DNA from: Alphaproteobacteria bacterium | GTDB taxonomy: Bacteria; Pseudomonadota; Alphaproteobacteria; JAAEOK01 | NCBI GenBank assembly: GCA_024244705.1 | Contig: JAAEOK010000085.1 | Location: forward strand, 124,001 to 188,000 | Direction of reading: 5' to 3' | DNA length: 64,000 bases | In this document: piece after piece, positions 18,408 to 28,245 of the stretch | Layout of the letters: each line of letters opens with the position of its first letter | How positions within the stretch are numbered: the stretch's first letter is position 1 | Notes under the pieces: generated by a model | What the model was told of the DNA's origin: nothing | Database searches by the model: none | What the model saw: only the letters and a program-made list of their open reading frames with translations | Position numbers and translations under genes: made by a program

Positions 18408-19748
18408 ATGTCTTTCACCGTCGCCATTGTCGGCAGGCCGAATGTCGGCAAGTCGACCCTATTCAATCGCCTAGTCGGACGCCGCCAAGCCATCGTCGAT
18501 GATACACCCGGGGTGACGCGGGACCGCCGTGACGGCGAGGGCGGCATTGGCGGCCTCCAATTCACCGTGTTCGATACCGCCGGCCTGGAAGATGCCGCCG
18601 ATGCAACCTTGGAGGGCCGGGCGGCACGACACACGGCCGATGCGGTCGCCGCCTCGGACGTTGTTCTGTTCGTCATCGACGGCCGCGCCGGCGTCACACC
18701 GATAGATCGTCATTTCGCGGCTTGGCTGCGCGACCGCGACAAGCCTGTAATCCTTATCGTCAACAAGTGCGATGGCGCCGCGGCGCAATCTGGGGTGCTG
18801 GACGCGTTCGGCCTGGGCATGGGCGATCCCATCGCCATCTCGGCGGAGCACGGTCTGGGGATCGCGGACTTGATCGATGCGCTGGTTCCGTTCGACCGCA
18901 GCGAGGAGGCGGATTCCGCTGATTTGGACGAAGTCGAGCGGACCGGACCGCTTCAGCTCGCGATCGCCGGCCGGCCCAATGTCGGGAAATCGACGTTGAT
19001 CAACCGTCTTATCGGCGAGGAACGGCTCCTGACCGGGCCGGAATCGGGAATCACCCGAGACGCCATAGCGATCGATTGGCAGTGGCAGGATCGGGCGATC
19101 CGTCTCTTCGATACCGCCGGCATGCGCCGTAAGGCGCGGGTCAGCGAACGGCTCGAACAGATGTCGGTTGATGATACCTTGCGCGCGGTCCAATTCGCCG
19201 AGGTCGTGGTTCTGGTGCTCGACGCGCGGACGATGCTCGAGCGCCAGGATTTGACGATCGCGCGATTGGTCGCCGACGAAGGGCGCGCGCTCGTGCTCGC
19301 GCTAAACAAATGGGACCTGGTGACCGATGCGAATGCCGCCCTGGCGGCCCTCCGAGATCGCATGAAAACATCGCTGCCTCAGGTGAAAGATGTCCCCGCG
19401 GTGCCGGTTTCAGCGCTGACCGGGCGCGGGCTCGATCATTTGATGGCGGCGGTCTTCGAAATCCACGAGACGTGGAATCGGCGGGTCCCGACGGCGGCAT
19501 TGAACCGGTGGCTCGAGGCCATGGTCGAGACCCATCCGCCACCGCTGGCGGCTGGCCGTCCGATTCGGCTCCGTTACATGACCCAGGTCAAGGCGCGACC
19601 GCCAACCTTCGCCGTTTTCGCCAACAAGCCTGGCGAGCTGCCGGATTCCTATCTTCGCTACCTGACCAATGCCCTGCGGGCGGACTTCGACCTGAAGGGC
19701 GTGCCGATTCGGATCGCATTGCGTAAGGGCAAGAACCCCTATACCTGA
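18408..19748 (+). CDS. der: Ribosome biogenesis GTPase Der (EngA)
   Basis: A 446-residue protein with two tandem GTPase domains and a C-terminal KH-like domain, a layout unique to Der, which is needed for 50S subunit assembly. The first P-loop GRPNVGKST is at residues 8-16 with DTAGLED and NKCD; the second GRPNVGKST is near residue 188 with DTAGMRRKARV and NKWDLV. The C-terminal part (RIALRKGKNPYT) is typical. The start ATG lies 3 bases after bamB. The 3' end converges on an SDR gene with a 13 bp gap. Confidence 0.97.
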   Translation: MSFTVAIVGRPNVGKSTLFNRLVGRRQAIVDDTPGVTRDRRDGEGGIGGLQFTVFDTAGLEDAADATLEGRAARHTADAVAASDVVLFVIDGRAGVTPIDRHFAAWLRDRDKPVILIVNKCDGAAAQSGVLDAFGLGMGDPIAISAEHGLGIADLIDALVPFDRSEEADSADLDEVERTGPLQLAIAGRPNVGKSTLINRLIGEERLLTGPESGITRDAIAIDWQWQDRAIRLFDTAGMRRKARVSERLEQMSVDDTLRAVQFAEVVVLVLDARTMLERQDLTIARLVADEGRALVLALNKWDLVTDANAALAALRDRMKTSLPQVKDVPAVPVSALTGRGLDHLMAAVFEIHETWNRRVPTAALNRWLEAMVETHPPPLAAGRPIRLRYMTQVKARPPTFAVFANKPGELPDSYLRYLTNALRADFDLKGVPIRIALRKGKNPYT

Positions 19749-19761
19749 ATTCTCAACGCCA

Positions 19762-20481
19762 TTACTGCACCTGAGTCGTGCCGCCGTGGTCGGTCGACGA
19801 CGCGGATGCAAGGGCGACGAAAGCATCGGTGATCGTTTCCGGATGCGGCAGGCTCGCGGGGTCTTCGCCGGGAAAGGCCGTCGCCCGCATATCGGTCCGG
19901 ACGACACCGGGGTCGAGGATATTGACCCTGACGTTGGTATTGGCGGTTTCCCCGGCATAGCATCGGACCATGACCTCGAGTGCCGCCTTGCTGGCGGCAT
20001 AGGCGCTCCAATAGGGAGAGGCGGCGCGGGCGGCACCGGACGTGACGAATATGGCACGGCCGGCGTCGGAGCGACGGAGCAGGGGATCGAAATCGCGAAT
20101 TAGGCGCCAATTGACCGTCACATTGAGCGCGAAAGTGCGGTCCCATATTTCGGGGTCGATATGGCCGACCGGCGAAAGCACCCCCAATGTTCCGGCATTG
20201 CCGACCAGGACATCGAGCCGGCCGAAGCGCTCGTAAACCGCCGCCGCCATTTGATCGATCTTGTCGTAGTCGGTGAGGTCGATCGGGACCAGGGTGGCGC
20301 CCTCATTCCCATTCCGCCGGATGCGGTCGTCGACTTCTTCGAGGCCGCCCGTGGTGCGCGCGACGAGGATGAGATGGGCACCCTCGGCGGCGAAGCGTTC
20401 GGCCACCGCCGCGCCGATGCCGCGCGACGCCCCGGTCACCAGGGCGATTCGCCCCGCCAACGCTCCGGTTTGGCCTGCCAT
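19762..20481 (-). CDS. SDR family oxidoreductase (downstream of purF)
   Basis: A 239-residue classical short-chain dehydrogenase/reductase. The cofactor motif TGASRGIGAAV is near residue 16, NAG appears in LVGNAGTLG, and the active-site Tyr-x3-Lys is YAASK. It starts 4 bases after the purF stop on the same strand and is probably the last gene of the long dnaB-to-purF transcript. A gene of this type after purF is common in alphaproteobacteria. The substrate cannot be predicted. Confidence 0.85.
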   Translation of the reverse strand: MAGQTGALAGRIALVTGASRGIGAAVAERFAAEGAHLILVARTTGGLEEVDDRIRRNGNEGATLVPIDLTDYDKIDQMAAAVYERFGRLDVLVGNAGTLGVLSPVGHIDPEIWDRTFALNVTVNWRLIRDFDPLLRRSDAGRAIFVTSGAARAASPYWSAYAASKAALEVMVRCYAGETANTNVRVNILDPGVVRTDMRATAFPGEDPASLPHPETITDAFVALASASSTDHGGTTQVQ

Positions 20482-20485
20482 GGTG

Positions 20486-21931
20486 CTAGGCGTATTCTTC
20501 GAGCAGCGAGAGCTGGGCCTTGTTGGAGCCGCCCTCGCAATCGGTCAATCGTGTCGGATATTCACCGGTGAAACAGGCATCACAATATTGCGGCGCCGAC
20601 GCGTTGCGGCCCGAAAGGCCCATCGCGCGATAGAGCCCGTCGATCGTAACGAAAGCCAAACTGTCGGCCCCGATCAGGGTGCGCATGCCCTCGATATCGT
20701 AGTTGGCGGCGAGAAGCTCCTGGCGCGACGGCGTGTCGATGCCATAAAAGCAGGAATTGGTCGTCGGCGGGCTCGAAATTCGCATATGAACCTCAGCCGC
20801 ACCGGCCTGCCGCACCATCTCGACGATTTTTCGCGATGTCGTCCCCCTCACGATGCTGTCATCGACGAGAATCACCCGCTTTCCGGCGAGCATCGCCGCG
20901 TTGGTGTTGTGCTTGAGCCGGACACCCAGGTGGCGAATCTGATCGCTCGGCTCGATAAAGGTGCGGCCGACATAGTGATTGCGGATGATCCCGAGCTCGA
21001 ACGGGATGCCCGCCTCGGCGGCATAACCGATCGCCGACGGCACTCCCGAATCCGGTACCGGCACGACGAGATCGGCGTCCGCCGGCGCCTCGCGGGCGAG
21101 CTCGGCGCCAATCTGTTTGCGCGCGTCGTAAACGCTGAGCCCTTCGGAATAGCTGTCGGGCCGGGCAAAATAGACGTACTCAAAGATACAGAAGCGCGGC
21201 GGTTGGTGCCCCGGCATATGGAAGCTATGGACTCCTTCAGCATCGAGAACAATGATTTCACCGGGCTCGATGTCGCGAACGAACGTGGCACCAATGATAT
21301 CCAGCGCGCAGGTTTCGGAGGTCAGGATATAGCTCTTGTCGAGTTGCCCCAGCACAAGCGGCCGGACACCGAGCGGGTCGCGGACTCCAATCAGCTTCTT
21401 GCGGCTGAGCGCAACCAATGAGTAGGCGCCTTCGATCTGTGCCATCGCATCCTGAAACCGGCTAACCAAATTCGATCGGGTGCTGGTGGCTATGAGATGG
21501 ATGATGACCTCAGTGTCGCTGGTCGACTGGAACAGATGGCCACGCTTGACCAGGTCGGTGCGCAATGCGACGGCGTTCGTCAAGTTGCCGTTGTGTGCGA
21601 CGGCGAGCCCACCGAACTCGAAATCGGCGAACAACGGCTGGACATTTCGCAATACCGTGTCGCCCGCTGTCGAATAGCGGTTGTGGCCGACAGCGGAATC
21701 ACCAGGGAGCCTCTCGATGACGTCTTCCGAACTGAAACTGTCGCCGACCAGGCCCAGGGCCCGATGAGTATGAAAGTGTTCGCCGTCGAACGTGACGATC
21801 CCGGCCGCCTCTTGGCCGCGATGCTGGAGCGCGTGGAGCCCCAACGCGGTCAACGCGGCCGAGTCGTCGTGGCCAAAGATGCCAAAAACGCCGCATTCCT
21901 CGTGAAGTTTGTCATCGTCAAAGGGAAGCAT
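20486..21931 (-). CDS. purF: Amidophosphoribosyltransferase
   Basis: A 481-residue enzyme that makes phosphoribosylamine from PRPP and glutamine, the first step of de novo purine synthesis. The N-terminal nucleophile is Cys13 in HEECGVFGIFGH, reached after removing a 12-residue propeptide, so the ATG at 21931 is preferred over GTG at 21943; the propeptide places this enzyme with the Bacillus-type Fe-S form. The PRPP site VILVDDSIVRGTTSRK is intact. The Cys-rich end (YCDACFTGEYP) supports a 4Fe-4S cluster. cvpA lies immediately upstream, as in the classic cvpA-purF pair. Confidence 0.97.
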   Translation of the reverse strand: MLPFDDDKLHEECGVFGIFGHDDSAALTALGLHALQHRGQEAAGIVTFDGEHFHTHRALGLVGDSFSSEDVIERLPGDSAVGHNRYSTAGDTVLRNVQPLFADFEFGGLAVAHNGNLTNAVALRTDLVKRGHLFQSTSDTEVIIHLIATSTRSNLVSRFQDAMAQIEGAYSLVALSRKKLIGVRDPLGVRPLVLGQLDKSYILTSETCALDIIGATFVRDIEPGEIIVLDAEGVHSFHMPGHQPPRFCIFEYVYFARPDSYSEGLSVYDARKQIGAELAREAPADADLVVPVPDSGVPSAIGYAAEAGIPFELGIIRNHYVGRTFIEPSDQIRHLGVRLKHNTNAAMLAGKRVILVDDSIVRGTTSRKIVEMVRQAGAAEVHMRISSPPTTNSCFYGIDTPSRQELLAANYDIEGMRTLIGADSLAFVTIDGLYRAMGLSGRNASAPQYCDACFTGEYPTRLTDCEGGSNKAQLSLLEEYA

Positions 21932-21958
21932 GGTCAGAATCACCGCTTCGGTGCTTCG

Positions 21959-22618
21959 CTATTGGTTGCTTTCGATAAGCTCGTTCATGTCGTCGCGCTG
22001 TTCGTTTCCGTATCCGGACGGTTCCTCGTCGGACCCAGAGCCGGCTTCGAGGCGCCGGCCGGCCTCGGATTTCACCGCGTCGCGCGCCGCGTCCTCGGCG
22101 TCGCCAATGGCCGCCGCCCCACGCGCCCGGACGTCTTCGGGAACAAGTTGCGCCAACATCATTCCGCCCTGCTGGATCAAGGGCAGGCTTCGTGCCTCGG
22201 TGATCCATTTCGGCTGCTTGGCGGGCTCAACCGCCCAATCGACCAGCAGCCACAACAGGCATATGACCACCGCGCCGCGGACGACCCCGAAAACCAGGCC
22301 GAGTAGGCGATCGACACGGCTGAAGTGGCTTTGCCGCACATGTCTGGCGATCCAGTGGGTCAATGCGGATAGTATGATCAGCGTTACGAGGAACACCGAA
22401 ATCGCGGCGCTGGCGTCGGCGGCGAAGGGGATCGAGATCAAATCCCGCGCATAGGGCTGAACGTAGGGGAAGGCGTATAGGGCGGCGATGGCCGCGCCGA
22501 CCCATGCGCCGACCGACAGCATTTCCTTCACAAATCCCCGCACAAGGGCCAGCAACCCTGAAATGAGGATTATCGTGACGACGCCCAGATCCGTGGGGTT
22601 GACGGGCCAATTCTCCAT
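21959..22618 (-). CDS. cvpA: CvpA family membrane protein
   Basis: A 219-residue inner-membrane protein with four hydrophobic segments in its first 130 residues (VVTIILISGLLALV, AAIAALYAFPYV, AISVFLVTLIILSAL, VICLLWLLVDWAV) and a hydrophilic, acidic C-terminal tail. CvpA was named for colicin V production in E. coli; its molecular role is still unclear. The pairing with purF downstream is ancient and supports the assignment. The ATG at 22618 is used; another at 22627 overlaps the region of the radA stop and is possible. Confidence 0.9.
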   Translation of the reverse strand: MENWPVNPTDLGVVTIILISGLLALVRGFVKEMLSVGAWVGAAIAALYAFPYVQPYARDLISIPFAADASAAISVFLVTLIILSALTHWIARHVRQSHFSRVDRLLGLVFGVVRGAVVICLLWLLVDWAVEPAKQPKWITEARSLPLIQQGGMMLAQLVPEDVRARGAAAIGDAEDAARDAVKSEAGRRLEAGSGSDEEPSGYGNEQRDDMNELIESNQ

Positions 22619-22630
22619 TACGCGCACATC

Positions 22631-23998
22631 CTAGTCCGGTCGCAGCAATTCGACCAGTTCTTGCAGGCGGGAAATTTCGGTTTTTGAGAGGCCGAAATCG
22701 GGGTTCGTCTTGCTAGCCGTTTTGGCCATCGGCAGGATCGCTGCCTCAAATCCGAGCTTTGCCGCTTCGCGCAGGCGCGCCTCGGCGTGGCCGACACGAC
22801 GCACCTCGCCGCCGAGGCCAATTTCGCCAAATACGACACTGGAGGTCGGGACAGATACATCGAATATCGCCGAAATCAACGCCGCCGCGACCGCCAAATC
22901 GGCCGCAGGCTCCGAAATGCGCATCCCCCCGGCGACGTTGAGATAGACGTCGCGGGATGCGAAGCCAAGCCCGCAACGGGTCTCCAGGACCGCCAAGACC
23001 ATCGCGAGGCGGCCGCCGTCCCAGCCAACGACCGCGCGACGGGGCGTTGCAAATGCGGTCGGTGCAACCAGCGCCTGGATTTCGACCAGGACCGGGCGAG
23101 TACCTTCCATGGCGGCGAACACGGCGGCGCCACTGACATTCTCTTCGCGTTCGGCAAGAAACAAAGCCGACGGATTGGCAACTTCGGACAGTCCGCCGTC
23201 GGTCATTTCAAACACGCCGATTTCGTCGGTGGGGCCAAATCGGTTCTTGATGGCGCGCAGCAGGCGAAATTGATGGCTGCGCTCTCCCTCGAATTGAAGC
23301 ACCGCGTCGACCATGTGTTCGAGCACCCTCGGCCCGGCGATCATGCCCTCCTTGGTCACGTGGCCGACGAGAAAAACGGTGGTGCCGATTCGTTTGGCGA
23401 GCCGGACCAGTTCGTGAGCCGAGGTCCGCACCTGCGCGACGGTCCCCGGTGCCGAGTCCAGGGTGTCGATATACATGGTTTGGATCGAATCGATGACCAC
23501 CGCAATTGGGACGGCGCCGATTTCGAGCGTGGTAAGGATATCCCGGATATTGGTTGCGGTAGCGAGTTGGACCGGTGCATCGGCCAGACCGAGCCGGTTT
23601 GCCCGAAGGCGGATCTGATCGACCGCTTCCTCTCCCGAAAAATAGATACAGGTGCCGGTCGACGACAGGGCGCTGAGAACCTGAAGCAAGAGCGTCGATT
23701 TGCCGATCCCCGGGTCGCCGCTGACCAAGACGGCCGTCCCGGCTACCAATCCGCCACCGCAAACCCGGTCGAACTCGTCGATCCCGGTGTGGCGGCGGTC
23801 GGCCTCGGCCGGCGCTCCATCCAGGGTGGTTAAGGGAACCGGGTGACCCTTGGCCGCGCCGACGCCGCGCGGCGCAACCTCTCGACCCGTTTCTTCAACG
23901 ATTGTATTCCACTCGCCGCATTCATCGCAGCGACCCTGCCATTTGCGATAGGAGGCGCCGCATTCCTGACAAACGAAGCGGGATACCTGCCGTGCCAT
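22631..23998 (-). CDS. radA: DNA repair protein RadA
   Basis: A 455-residue RecA-like branch-migration ATPase with all three expected parts. The N-terminal C4 zinc finger is CQECG...CDECGEW, the ATPase core has Walker A GDPGIGKSTLLLQ and the RadA-specific KNRFG motif, and the C-terminal Lon-protease-like domain includes ISEPAADLAVAAALIS. RadA acts in recombination intermediates after strand invasion. The ATG at 23998 gives the normal MARQVSRFVCQEC start; a longer frame upstream is antisense to mlaF and not homologous. cvpA starts 12 bases after the stop. Confidence 0.96.
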   Translation of the reverse strand: MARQVSRFVCQECGASYRKWQGRCDECGEWNTIVEETGREVAPRGVGAAKGHPVPLTTLDGAPAEADRRHTGIDEFDRVCGGGLVAGTAVLVSGDPGIGKSTLLLQVLSALSSTGTCIYFSGEEAVDQIRLRANRLGLADAPVQLATATNIRDILTTLEIGAVPIAVVIDSIQTMYIDTLDSAPGTVAQVRTSAHELVRLAKRIGTTVFLVGHVTKEGMIAGPRVLEHMVDAVLQFEGERSHQFRLLRAIKNRFGPTDEIGVFEMTDGGLSEVANPSALFLAEREENVSGAAVFAAMEGTRPVLVEIQALVAPTAFATPRRAVVGWDGGRLAMVLAVLETRCGLGFASRDVYLNVAGGMRISEPAADLAVAAALISAIFDVSVPTSSVVFGEIGLGGEVRRVGHAEARLREAAKLGFEAAILPMAKTASKTNPDFGLSKTEISRLQELVELLRPD

Positions 23999-24032
23999 CG
24001 CTATCGGCTTCGACCGGATGGTAACATCGCGG

Positions 24033-24809
24033 CTACCCGCGCAACGACATCTTGATCGGGCCTTCGGCGCGACCGTGAATGAATTGGTCGACGAATTCGT
24101 TACCGGATCCGTCAATCGAGCTGACAGGTCCGTTCCAGATGATCCGACCGTCATTGAGCATCGCGATACGGTCCGCGATCTTGCGTGCGCTGGCCATGTC
24201 GTGGGTGATCGACAGGGTCGTGGCGCCGAGCTGTTTCGAACATTCGACGATGAGGTCGTTGATGATATCGCCCATGATCGGGTCGAGGCCGGTGGTCGGT
24301 TCATCGAAAAAGATAATATCCGGGTCGGCCGCAATGGCGCGGGCCAGACCGACGCGCTTTTTCATCCCGCCGGACAACTCGGCCGGGCCGAGTTCGGCGA
24401 CTTCGGCGTTCAATCCCACGGAGGCCAATTTTTCGAGCGCGATGGATTTGGCTTCGGGTCGAGCCATTCTTCGGCCTTGAATCAGACCGAACGCGACGTT
24501 TTCCCAAACCGGCAGCGAATCGAACAACGCCGCACCCTGAAACAGCATGCCGAATTTGGCGCGGACCCGGTCGTGGTCCCGCGATCGCATGCCGACGACC
24601 TCTTCCCCATCCACCTTGATGCTTCCGGCCTCGGGATCGAGGAGCCCGAGGATGCATTTCAGCAGCACCGACTTTCCAGTGCCGGAGCCGCCGATCACAA
24701 CCACCGATTCGCCTGTCGCGACATCGAGGTCGAGCCCTTGCAGAACGTGTTTGGACCCGAACGACTTGTGCAATCCGCGAATTGAAATTTTGGGAGTTGG
24801 CTCGCTCAT
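24033..24809 (-). CDS. mlaF: ABC transporter ATP-binding protein MlaF
   Basis: A 258-residue ABC ATPase with Walker A GGSGTGKSVLLK, signature LSGGMKKRVGLARA and Walker B IIFFDEPTTGLDP. The Mla-type sequence GMLFQGAALFDSLPVWENVAF separates it from other ABC families. With MlaE it powers phospholipid transport across the envelope to maintain outer-membrane asymmetry. It overlaps the mlaE stop by 4 bp (ATGA). The substrate-binding MlaD and MlaB/MlaC genes are not in this window, so they must be elsewhere. Confidence 0.93.
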   Translation of the reverse strand: MSEPTPKISIRGLHKSFGSKHVLQGLDLDVATGESVVVIGGSGTGKSVLLKCILGLLDPEAGSIKVDGEEVVGMRSRDHDRVRAKFGMLFQGAALFDSLPVWENVAFGLIQGRRMARPEAKSIALEKLASVGLNAEVAELGPAELSGGMKKRVGLARAIAADPDIIFFDEPTTGLDPIMGDIINDLIVECSKQLGATTLSITHDMASARKIADRIAMLNDGRIIWNGPVSSIDGSGNEFVDQFIHGRAEGPIKMSLRG

Positions 24810-25579
24810 ATGCCGAAGAATATTGCGGTTGTCAGATAGTTGAACGCCAGAATGAGAATCGAAGCCGAGACCACGGCGTTGGTCGTGGCCTGGCCGACGC
24901 CTTGAGCGCCGCCGGCGGAATGATAGCCGTGATAGCAGCCCATAAGCGCGATTAGAAATCCGAAGATTGCGGCCTTGGTGAGGCCGGAGATGACATCGAT
25001 CGGCTCGAGAAATTCCCAGGTCAGGCGGATATAGCTGGCGGCATTAAAATCAAGCTGGTAAACGCCGATCAGGTAGCCGCCGAGCACGCCAATGATGTCG
25101 GCGATCAGGACCAACACCGGCAGCATCAAGGTGGCTGCGATAATCCGGGGCGCGACGAGATATTTGAACGGGTTGGTCGAGAGCGTGGCCAGCGCGTCGA
25201 TCTGCTCGGTGACCCGCATTGTGCCGATCTCGGCAGCGATCGCGGCGCCGATGCGACCGGCGACCATGAGCCCGGCCAGGACCGGTCCGAGCTCGCGGGT
25301 CATCGACAGCACGACCACGGTCGCGATCGCCGATTCGGCGTTGAAGCGCGCAAATCCGGTATAGCTCTGGAGCGCGAGCACCATGCCAGTGAAAATTGCC
25401 GTAAGGCCAACCACGGGCAGAGAATAGAAGCCGATGTCGACCATCTGCTGACCGATCAGGCGCGGGAAGAACGGGGGCTGAAAGCAGTGAAAGGCGCTGC
25501 GGGCGCCAAAATTGGAAATACGCCCCATGGCCGCGAGAAAGACCAGTACGGCGTGACCGATCGGTTGCAGGACCGGCAT
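24806..25579 (-). CDS. mlaE: ABC transporter permease MlaE
   Basis: A 257-residue integral membrane protein of the MlaE/YrbE family. Hydrophobic segments include VVGLTAIFTGMVLAL, ATLMLPVLVLIADII and the C-terminal ILILAFNYLTTAIFF. The conserved region ELGPVLAGLMVAGRIGAAIAAEIGTM is typical. It partners with MlaF encoded immediately downstream. It lies 6 bases after alr, so the pair has been built into the dnaB-alr-radA operon. Confidence 0.93.
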   Translation of the reverse strand: MPVLQPIGHAVLVFLAAMGRISNFGARSAFHCFQPPFFPRLIGQQMVDIGFYSLPVVGLTAIFTGMVLALQSYTGFARFNAESAIATVVVLSMTRELGPVLAGLMVAGRIGAAIAAEIGTMRVTEQIDALATLSTNPFKYLVAPRIIAATLMLPVLVLIADIIGVLGGYLIGVYQLDFNAASYIRLTWEFLEPIDVISGLTKAAIFGFLIALMGCYHGYHSAGGAQGVGQATTNAVVSASILILAFNYLTTAIFFGI

Positions 25580-25585
25580 TATGGA

Positions 25586-26698
25586 TCAGCCGCCGACATA
25601 ACGGCGTCGATAGCGCCGGCCCAATGACGTCAATATCTCATACCCGATCGTACCGGCCTCGTTCGCGAGATCGTTAATGTCGTGACCCGGCCCCAGCACC
25701 TCAACCTTGTCCCCCGCTTTGATGCTTTGTGACTGAACGTTCGAGACATCCACGGTGATCAGATCCATTGACACCCGGCCGACGACCGGCGCCCGCACGC
25801 CGTTGACCACGCAGGTTCCCCGACTGCTTAAAGACCGCAGGTAACCATCCGCATAACCAACTGAAATTGTTGCTAGTTTTCCCCTTTTGGAGATCTTGTG
25901 CGTGGCACCATAACCAACGGTCATGGGGCTGTCAACGTCACGAACCTGCAGTATCGGCGCCTCGAGGCGGACCGCGTTGCGCATCGGATTCTCGGCCGTC
26001 GGCGTTGGATTGACCCCATATAGGGCGGCCCCCGGACGGGCGAGGTCGAAGTGGAAGGACGAGGCGAGAAACATGCCGGAAGAATTGGCGAAACTGACGG
26101 GCACCGAGGGTAGGCGCCCAAGCGCGGTCGACAGGGTGTCGAGTTGCGTCCGGTTCAATGGATGGTCGTTTTCCTCCGCCCGGACCAGATGGCTGACGAT
26201 GTAGAGGAGATCGATACCATCAAGGCGTTCGGGCTCGGCGATCAAATGATCGGTCTGCACTGGACACAAACCCAGTCGGTTCATGCCGGTGTCGATGTGG
26301 ATCGCAGCCCCCAGCGGCCCATGCTCCCGGCTATAGGTCTGCCATCGCGTGATCTGGCTGAGGTCGTTAAGCACCGGCACCAGCCGATGGCGGTGAAAAG
26401 TCGCCTCGCTGCCCGGCAAGAGGCCATTGAGGACATAGATATCTGCCTGCGGCAAGAACGCGCGCAGTGCCACGGCTTCGTCCAGCAGCGCCACGAAGAA
26501 GTGACGGCAGCCCGCGTTCTGCAGGACTGGCGCGATTCGCGCGGCGCCGAGGCCATAGGCGTCCGCTTTAACCACCGCCGCGCAGATGCCGCCCGCTAGG
26601 CGGCTGCGCAGGGTGTGATAATTGGCGGCGATAGCGTCGAGGTCGATGGTCAGAACGGCGCTGTCGCGAAAGCCCGTCCTCGACCTAGAGACCGTCAT
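25586..26698 (-). CDS. alr: Alanine racemase
   Basis: A 370-residue PLP-dependent racemase that supplies D-alanine for peptidoglycan. The PLP lysine is Lys44 in AVVKADAYGLGA, and the catalytic tyrosine is in TVGYGATHK. The C-terminal beta domain has ISVGYADGY and VGRVSMDLITVDVS. ATG 26698 lies inside the last codons of dnaB (14 bp overlap), so translation is coupled; a longer frame upstream is a shadow of dnaB. The dnaB-alr-radA order is conserved in alphaproteobacteria. Confidence 0.96.
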   Translation of the reverse strand: MTVSRSRTGFRDSAVLTIDLDAIAANYHTLRSRLAGGICAAVVKADAYGLGAARIAPVLQNAGCRHFFVALLDEAVALRAFLPQADIYVLNGLLPGSEATFHRHRLVPVLNDLSQITRWQTYSREHGPLGAAIHIDTGMNRLGLCPVQTDHLIAEPERLDGIDLLYIVSHLVRAEENDHPLNRTQLDTLSTALGRLPSVPVSFANSSGMFLASSFHFDLARPGAALYGVNPTPTAENPMRNAVRLEAPILQVRDVDSPMTVGYGATHKISKRGKLATISVGYADGYLRSLSSRGTCVVNGVRAPVVGRVSMDLITVDVSNVQSQSIKAGDKVEVLGPGHDINDLANEAGTIGYEILTSLGRRYRRRYVGG

Positions 26699-28196
26699 CC
26701 GGCAGCCGATCGTCCTCAACCAAGTTTTCGAATTTGGTGATGTTCTTGTGGAAATACAGCTTGGCGGTGCCGATCGGCCCGTGGCGTTGCTTGCCGATGA
26801 TGATTTCGGCGATGTTGTGAACTCGCGCCATCTTCTCCTGCCATTTGAAATGGGCGTCGGTGCCGGGATCCGGCTCGCGCTGCTGCTCATAATACTCTTC
26901 GCGATAGACGAACATAACGACGTCCGCATCCTGTTCGATCGATCCCGATTCGCGAAGATCGGCAAGGTGCGGCCGCTTGTCTTCCCGCTGTTCGACGGCA
27001 CGGGACAGTTGGGACAACGCGAGGACCGGAACATTGAGCTCCTTGGCCAGCGTTTTGAGGCCCCGCGTGATATCGGAAATTTCCTGGACCCGGTTCTCCG
27101 GCCGCGTTCCGGCGGTGGGTCTCAGCAATTGCAGATAGTCGACGACGATCAGACCGAGGCCGCGCCGACGCTTGAGCCGTCGTGCGCGGGTCCGTAGCGC
27201 CGACACCGACAAGGCCGGTGTGTCGTCGATGAACAAAGGCATCGTTTCGAGTTCCTGGCTGGCGAGCACGACCTTGTCGAAATCCTCGGTGCCTATTTCC
27301 CCGCGGCGGATCTTCTCCGATGAGACGCCAGACCGCTCGGATAGAATCCGGGTTGCCAGCTGTTCGGCGGACATTTCCAGGGAGAAGAAGCCAACCAGCG
27401 CGCCGTCGACCACGCGGACCTTGCCATCCTCGTCCTCTTCCTCGCGGAAATCGCGGGCGGCATTGAAGGCGATATTGGTCGCCAAGGACGTCTTTCCCAT
27501 CGACGGCCGGCCGGCGAGGATAACGAGATCGGATGGGTGGAGCCCGCCGAGTTTCTTGTCGAGATCGGCCAGCCCCGTCGAAACGCCGACGACATGACCT
27601 TCGCGACGATAGGCCGCCTGCATCATGTCGACGGCTTCGGTCAGGGACGATTTGAAGGGCTGGAATCCGCCTTCGTAATGGCCCTTGGTGGCGAGATCGT
27701 AGAGTTTTTGCTCGGCGATCTCGATCTGCGAGATGGCGAGAAGATCGACGTCGTCCGAATAGGCGCCGTTCACGACTTCGTCGCCGAGCTGTATCAGCTC
27801 GCGGCGCAGATGCAGGTCATGAATCGTATGGGCGTAGTCGGTCGCATTGATGATGCTGACCGCGGACGTTGCCAATCGCGCGATATATTGGGCCCCGCCA
27901 ATGTCGTCGAGGGAGGTATCCTGATCGAAGAAGGCATTGAGGGTAATCGGGTCGGCGATTTGTCCGCGGTCAATCAGGCGGCCCGCGACCTCGTATATGC
28001 GCGCATGGCGGTCGTCGGCAAAATGCTCCGGACGGAGGAACTCGGAAACCCGCTCATAGGACCGGTTGTTGGCCAAAATCGCGCCCAACAGCGCCATTTC
28101 GGCTTCGAAATTGTGGGGCGGCGTGCGATAGCTCGCGGCCCGTGTTTCGCTGCCGGGCAGGGCGGTGATGTTGGTTTCGGTAGTCGAGTTCTCCAT
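26685..28196 (-). CDS. dnaB: Replicative DNA helicase DnaB
   Basis: A 503-residue hexameric helicase. The N-terminal domain (PHNFEAEMALLGAIL) is followed by a linker and the RecA-like domain with Walker A AGRPSMGKTSLA, Walker B GLIVVDYLQLL and the arginine-finger region QLSRAVEQREDKRP. ATG 28196 gives MENSTTETN before the conserved N-domain; a GTG at 28220 with AGAAGG adjacent is an alternative that adds eight residues. Three DnaA-box-like sequences lie just upstream (28246-28332). Confidence 0.97.
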   Translation of the reverse strand: MENSTTETNITALPGSETRAASYRTPPHNFEAEMALLGAILANNRSYERVSEFLRPEHFADDRHARIYEVAGRLIDRGQIADPITLNAFFDQDTSLDDIGGAQYIARLATSAVSIINATDYAHTIHDLHLRRELIQLGDEVVNGAYSDDVDLLAISQIEIAEQKLYDLATKGHYEGGFQPFKSSLTEAVDMMQAAYRREGHVVGVSTGLADLDKKLGGLHPSDLVILAGRPSMGKTSLATNIAFNAARDFREEEDEDGKVRVVDGALVGFFSLEMSAEQLATRILSERSGVSSEKIRRGEIGTEDFDKVVLASQELETMPLFIDDTPALSVSALRTRARRLKRRRGLGLIVVDYLQLLRPTAGTRPENRVQEISDITRGLKTLAKELNVPVLALSQLSRAVEQREDKRPHLADLRESGSIEQDADVVMFVYREEYYEQQREPDPGTDAHFKWQEKMARVHNIAEIIIGKQRHGPIGTAKLYFHKNITKFENLVEDDRLPDDGL

Positions 28197-28245
28197 GGAT
28201 CGGACAATGACTCGTCGCACCCTTCTGCAGAAGAGTCAATTGCAA